Below are positions 52,560 to 54,352 of a stretch of DNA of 54,352 nt, in pieces; the stretch's first letter is position 1, and each line of letters begins with the position of its first letter. The position numbers and the translations under genes are program-made. The notes under the pieces were generated by a model. That model was not told where the DNA came from. It saw only the letters and a list, made by a program, of their open reading frames with translations, and ran no database searches. The stretch comes from JBBQKG01 sp038326655 (GTDB lineage: Bacteria > Actinomycetota > Thermoleophilia > Solirubrobacterales > JBBDJG01), in contig JBBQKG010000022.1 of NCBI GenBank assembly GCA_038326655.1, forward strand, positions 1 through 54,352, given 5' to 3'.

Positions 52560-52809
52560 GCCGGCGGGTGAAAAATCGAGCTTGGTCACAAAGGCGTCAT
52601 AGCCGCCGTTTGAGGTCGTGTCGAACGCCCCCGCGCTGGTCGGGAAATCCGAGGAGGTTGTGTATCCCGCGACGTACGCGCCGCCCGAGCCGTCAAGCGC
52701 GATGCCTCCGTCACCCACGTCGGTGCCCGTTCCACCAAGGAAGGTGGAGTAGGCGAGCGCCGAGCCGGCGTCGTCCAGCTTGGTTAGCGGCCCCCTACCA
52801 TCCCGTTCC

Positions 52810-54352
<1,543 letters not shown>

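Larger units (their letters stand above)
51903..52795 (-). pseudogene. 5'-truncated SBBP-propeller protein with QGxFxP domain and internal stop
   Basis: The open frame begins without a start near 52795 as LTKLDDAGSALAYSTFLGG, then GGAYVAGYTTSSDFPTSAGAF and YDAFVTKLDFSPAG, one and a half SBBP (seven-bladed propeller) repeats. From 52559 shared-domain copy D follows. An in-frame TAG at 52389-52391 (GTFDANG-stop-ASNAVG) replaces the CAG/GGC/AAG codon of other copies; the same frame then continues to the normal end EIQGLFVP at 51903. SBBP proteins normally carry many repeats and a signal peptide, all missing here. The ABC-F gene starts 15 bp from the truncation point. Confidence 0.75.

Overview
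The window is high-GC actinobacterial DNA, most likely from Thermoleophilia/Solirubrobacterales. This placement is inference. It rests on two secreted C-terminal modules that I associate with that clade: an ARP(K/R)GATP...HGAPLAF...QGxFxP module, and a basic beta-rich module ending the protein at 14416-15336. Supporting evidence is frequent GTG/TTG starts, leaderless-looking genes, F420-type and MmoB-type enzymes, and actinobacterial FHA/kinase architectures. One tRNA (Thr, GGT) is present. No integrase, transposase or CRISPR array was seen.

Layout. 1-2.7 kb: a partial VOC protein, a broken FMN-reductase remnant, and a MarR regulator divergent from an MFS exporter. 2.9-5.6 kb: two type IV pilin-like genes. 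5.9-9.5 kb: an SRPBCC gene with a sigma-B/sigma-F-like promoter, then an rsbQ-rsbP energy-stress pair (rsbP frameshifted). 9.6-10.1 kb: tRNA-Thr and a small gene. 10.1-22.9 kb (all minus strand): a soluble di-iron monooxygenase operon (alpha, reductase, beta, coupling protein), a GMC oxidoreductase and an aldehyde dehydrogenase, followed by three secreted proteins; a divergent TetR gene shares a perfect 8+8 bp palindrome with this operon. 23.7-29 kb: a membrane protein, a SnoaL-like protein, then a tightly overlapping cyclase / Crp / GAF-PAS-PAS-cyclase operon ending in a permease-like fragment. 29-34.4 kb: a secreted S15-type hydrolase, a PEP-mutase family enzyme, a STAS protein, a DUF1622 protein and two lipoproteins (one a cupredoxin). 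34.4-41.2 kb: a Ser/Thr kinase with a SOD/CHRD-like outer domain facing an FHA-FHA-ABC exporter, PhoD and an FHA-DUF2993 protein. 41.3-48.9 kb: small stress and detoxification enzymes, an aldehyde dehydrogenase, an NhaA-DsbA fusion, a COMT-like methyltransferase, an OsmC protein and an F420-type nitroreductase. 48.9-54.35 kb: a secreted nucleoside hydrolase, a 20-residue remnant, a broken SBBP-propeller gene, and a partial ABC-F gene running off the end.

The most striking feature is a ~200-residue C-terminal domain shared by four otherwise unrelated exported proteins (10117, 29020, 48893, 51903), with a fifth copy reduced to its last 20 codons (51283-51345). All four have C-x15-C ... C-x11-C spacing and end exactly at a QGxF(V/I)P carboxyl terminus. 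It behaves like a mobile C-terminal sorting or surface-attachment module. I know of no named family for it.

The signalling genes form several coherent circuits: RsbQ/RsbP plus a STAS protein and a sigma-B-like promoter; a cAMP cassette; and a kinase/FHA set. At least five genes carry single-base frameshifts beside short G/C runs while both halves stay conserved. This suggests sequence-level indel errors at least as much as real decay, so all 'broken gene' claims should be read with that caution.
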